A stretch of 48,057 nt of DNA, taken from the NCBI GenBank assembly GCA_027049035.1, contig JALTVI010000087.1:1-48057 (forward strand), read 5' to 3'. The DNA is from Sulfurovum sp. GTDB lineage: Bacteria > Campylobacterota > Campylobacteria > Campylobacterales > Sulfurovaceae. Position numbers and translations under genes: made by a program. The notes under the pieces were generated by a model. It was not told the DNA's origin, did not search any database, and was given only the letters and a program-made list of their open reading frames with translations. Shown here piece after piece: positions 47,658-48,057 of the stretch (within the stretch, counting starts at the first letter, position 1; each line of letters starts with the position of its first letter).

Positions 47658-48057
47658 GATTCTGCTCCGTACTTCAACCCTTTTTTCAAGGCATTGAAGT
47701 GATTGAACCTGAAATCTTTTGGAAATTTGGCCGACGCTTTTTGGATAGGCAGCGGCTCGTTGAGCTCAAAAGGTTTTGAGAAGACACTTCTGTCACCGTA
47801 AGGTGCCCATGATCCGGTAATGGCGATAAGCGGTGCATCCCCCAGTCCGAGCATCTCATGCTCGACATAGGGAGGATGGAAATAGATATTTCCCGGGGTT
47901 GCGGTATAGGTATGTCCTTTCGTTCCGCCTAACGTCCATGCCGTCTTACCGGAAAGTATGTAGTAAAATTCCGGTGTTGCATGGCTGTGCATGATGTATT
48001 TCGAGTGAGGTCCCCATACAATGTAGGAGAAGTTGAAATCATACTGTTTGCCCGGTA
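47654..48057 (-). CDS. Cupin-domain protein (5' end outside the window)
   Basis: 134 codons are visible and the frame stays open to the window edge. The first visible residues read PGKQYDFNFSYIVWGPHSKY, so the inner ATG at 47992 is not the start. Cupin motif 1 is HSHATPEFYYILSG (H-x-H-x3-E-x6-G) and motif 2 is PGNIYFHPPYVEHEM, giving a metal site of three His and one Glu. Then APYGDRSVFSKPFELNEPLP follows. This conserved barrel is used by many enzymes and binding proteins; no specific function can be assigned. Confidence 0.82.
   Translation of the reverse strand, partial: PGKQYDFNFSYIVWGPHSKYIMHSHATPEFYYILSGKTAWTLGGTKGHTYTATPGNIYFHPPYVEHEMLGLGDAPLIAITGSWAPYGDRSVFSKPFELNEPLPIQKASAKFPKDFRFNHFNALKKGLKYGAES

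Overview
The window looks like a chromosome segment of a Campylobacterota (epsilonproteobacterial) chemolithotroph, most like Sulfurovum or its relatives. This is inferred from protein character: a DUF4492-cydA-cydB cluster, MbfA-type ferritin/VIT1, paired YfdX proteins, an SQR-like flavoprotein, a DUF3365 heme protein, a P3A proton ATPase and a gluconeogenic gene set. No rRNA, tRNA, CRISPR array, insertion sequence or prophage was seen. Coding density is very high and no gene-free stretch exceeds 300 bases.

Layout. (1) 1-8589, minus strand: the start of a cation/proton antiporter, then one long operon read from the right: PEP synthase, enolase, GAPDH, class I aldolase, a dihydrolipoamide-dehydrogenase-like flavoprotein and a beta-CASP metallo-beta-lactamase RNase. 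(2) 8715-10791: a Crp/Fnr-family regulator with a small upstream partner gene, divergent from a Bax-inhibitor-1 membrane protein. (3) 10849-16690, plus strand: an amino acid permease; cytochrome bd oxidase (DUF4492, cydA, cydB, a CydX-like peptide); a DUF202 protein; a ferritin/VIT1 iron exporter. (4) 16787-21569: two YfdX proteins, a small Lys/Ala/Glu-rich exported protein, the DUF190-crcB-marC fluoride/membrane operon, and HdeD plus a 2TM protein. (5) 21738-27791, minus: P-type H+-ATPase, Tat-exported SQR-like flavoprotein, polyphosphate kinase 2 and a DUF4010 membrane protein. (6) 27892-32651: a second beta-CASP RNase, DedA, phosphoglycerate mutase and a geranylgeranyl-reductase-like flavoprotein, divergent from a LOG-family gene. 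(7) 32657-38407: a structured palindromic element, a periplasmic small heat-shock protein, a glutamate-synthase-like FMN protein with DoxX, a periplasmic MBL hydrolase, two small genes and NhaA. (8) 38489-48057: a YefM/YoeB-type module, valS, a Sel1-repeat protein, a GGDEF/EAL protein, a Y-family polymerase, a DUF3365 heme protein, a lipoprotein, an AT-rich RHH/RelE module and a partial cupin.

The most notable system is regulatory. A CRP-like palindrome TGTnA-N6-TnACA occurs at 10008-10023, 16708-16723 and 31756-31771, with a half-degenerate copy at 8675-8690. Every copy lies 22-23 bases from a good -10 element, so it is centred near -41.5, the class II activator position. Two copies sit between divergent genes and show this geometry on both sides. 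The putative targets are the Crp/Fnr regulator's own operon, the Bax-inhibitor gene, yfdX, the RNase-dedA-gpmA operon, the LOG gene and probably the ppsA operon. The regulator keeps the CRP arginine that reads the G of TGT but lacks the two residues that read the second G of TGTGA, which matches a TGTnA half-site. Two other Crp/Fnr-type boxes are present: a perfect TTGAT-N4-ATCAA at -41.5 of the small exported protein, and a perfect TTAAC-N4-GTTAA in the small heat-shock protein promoter.
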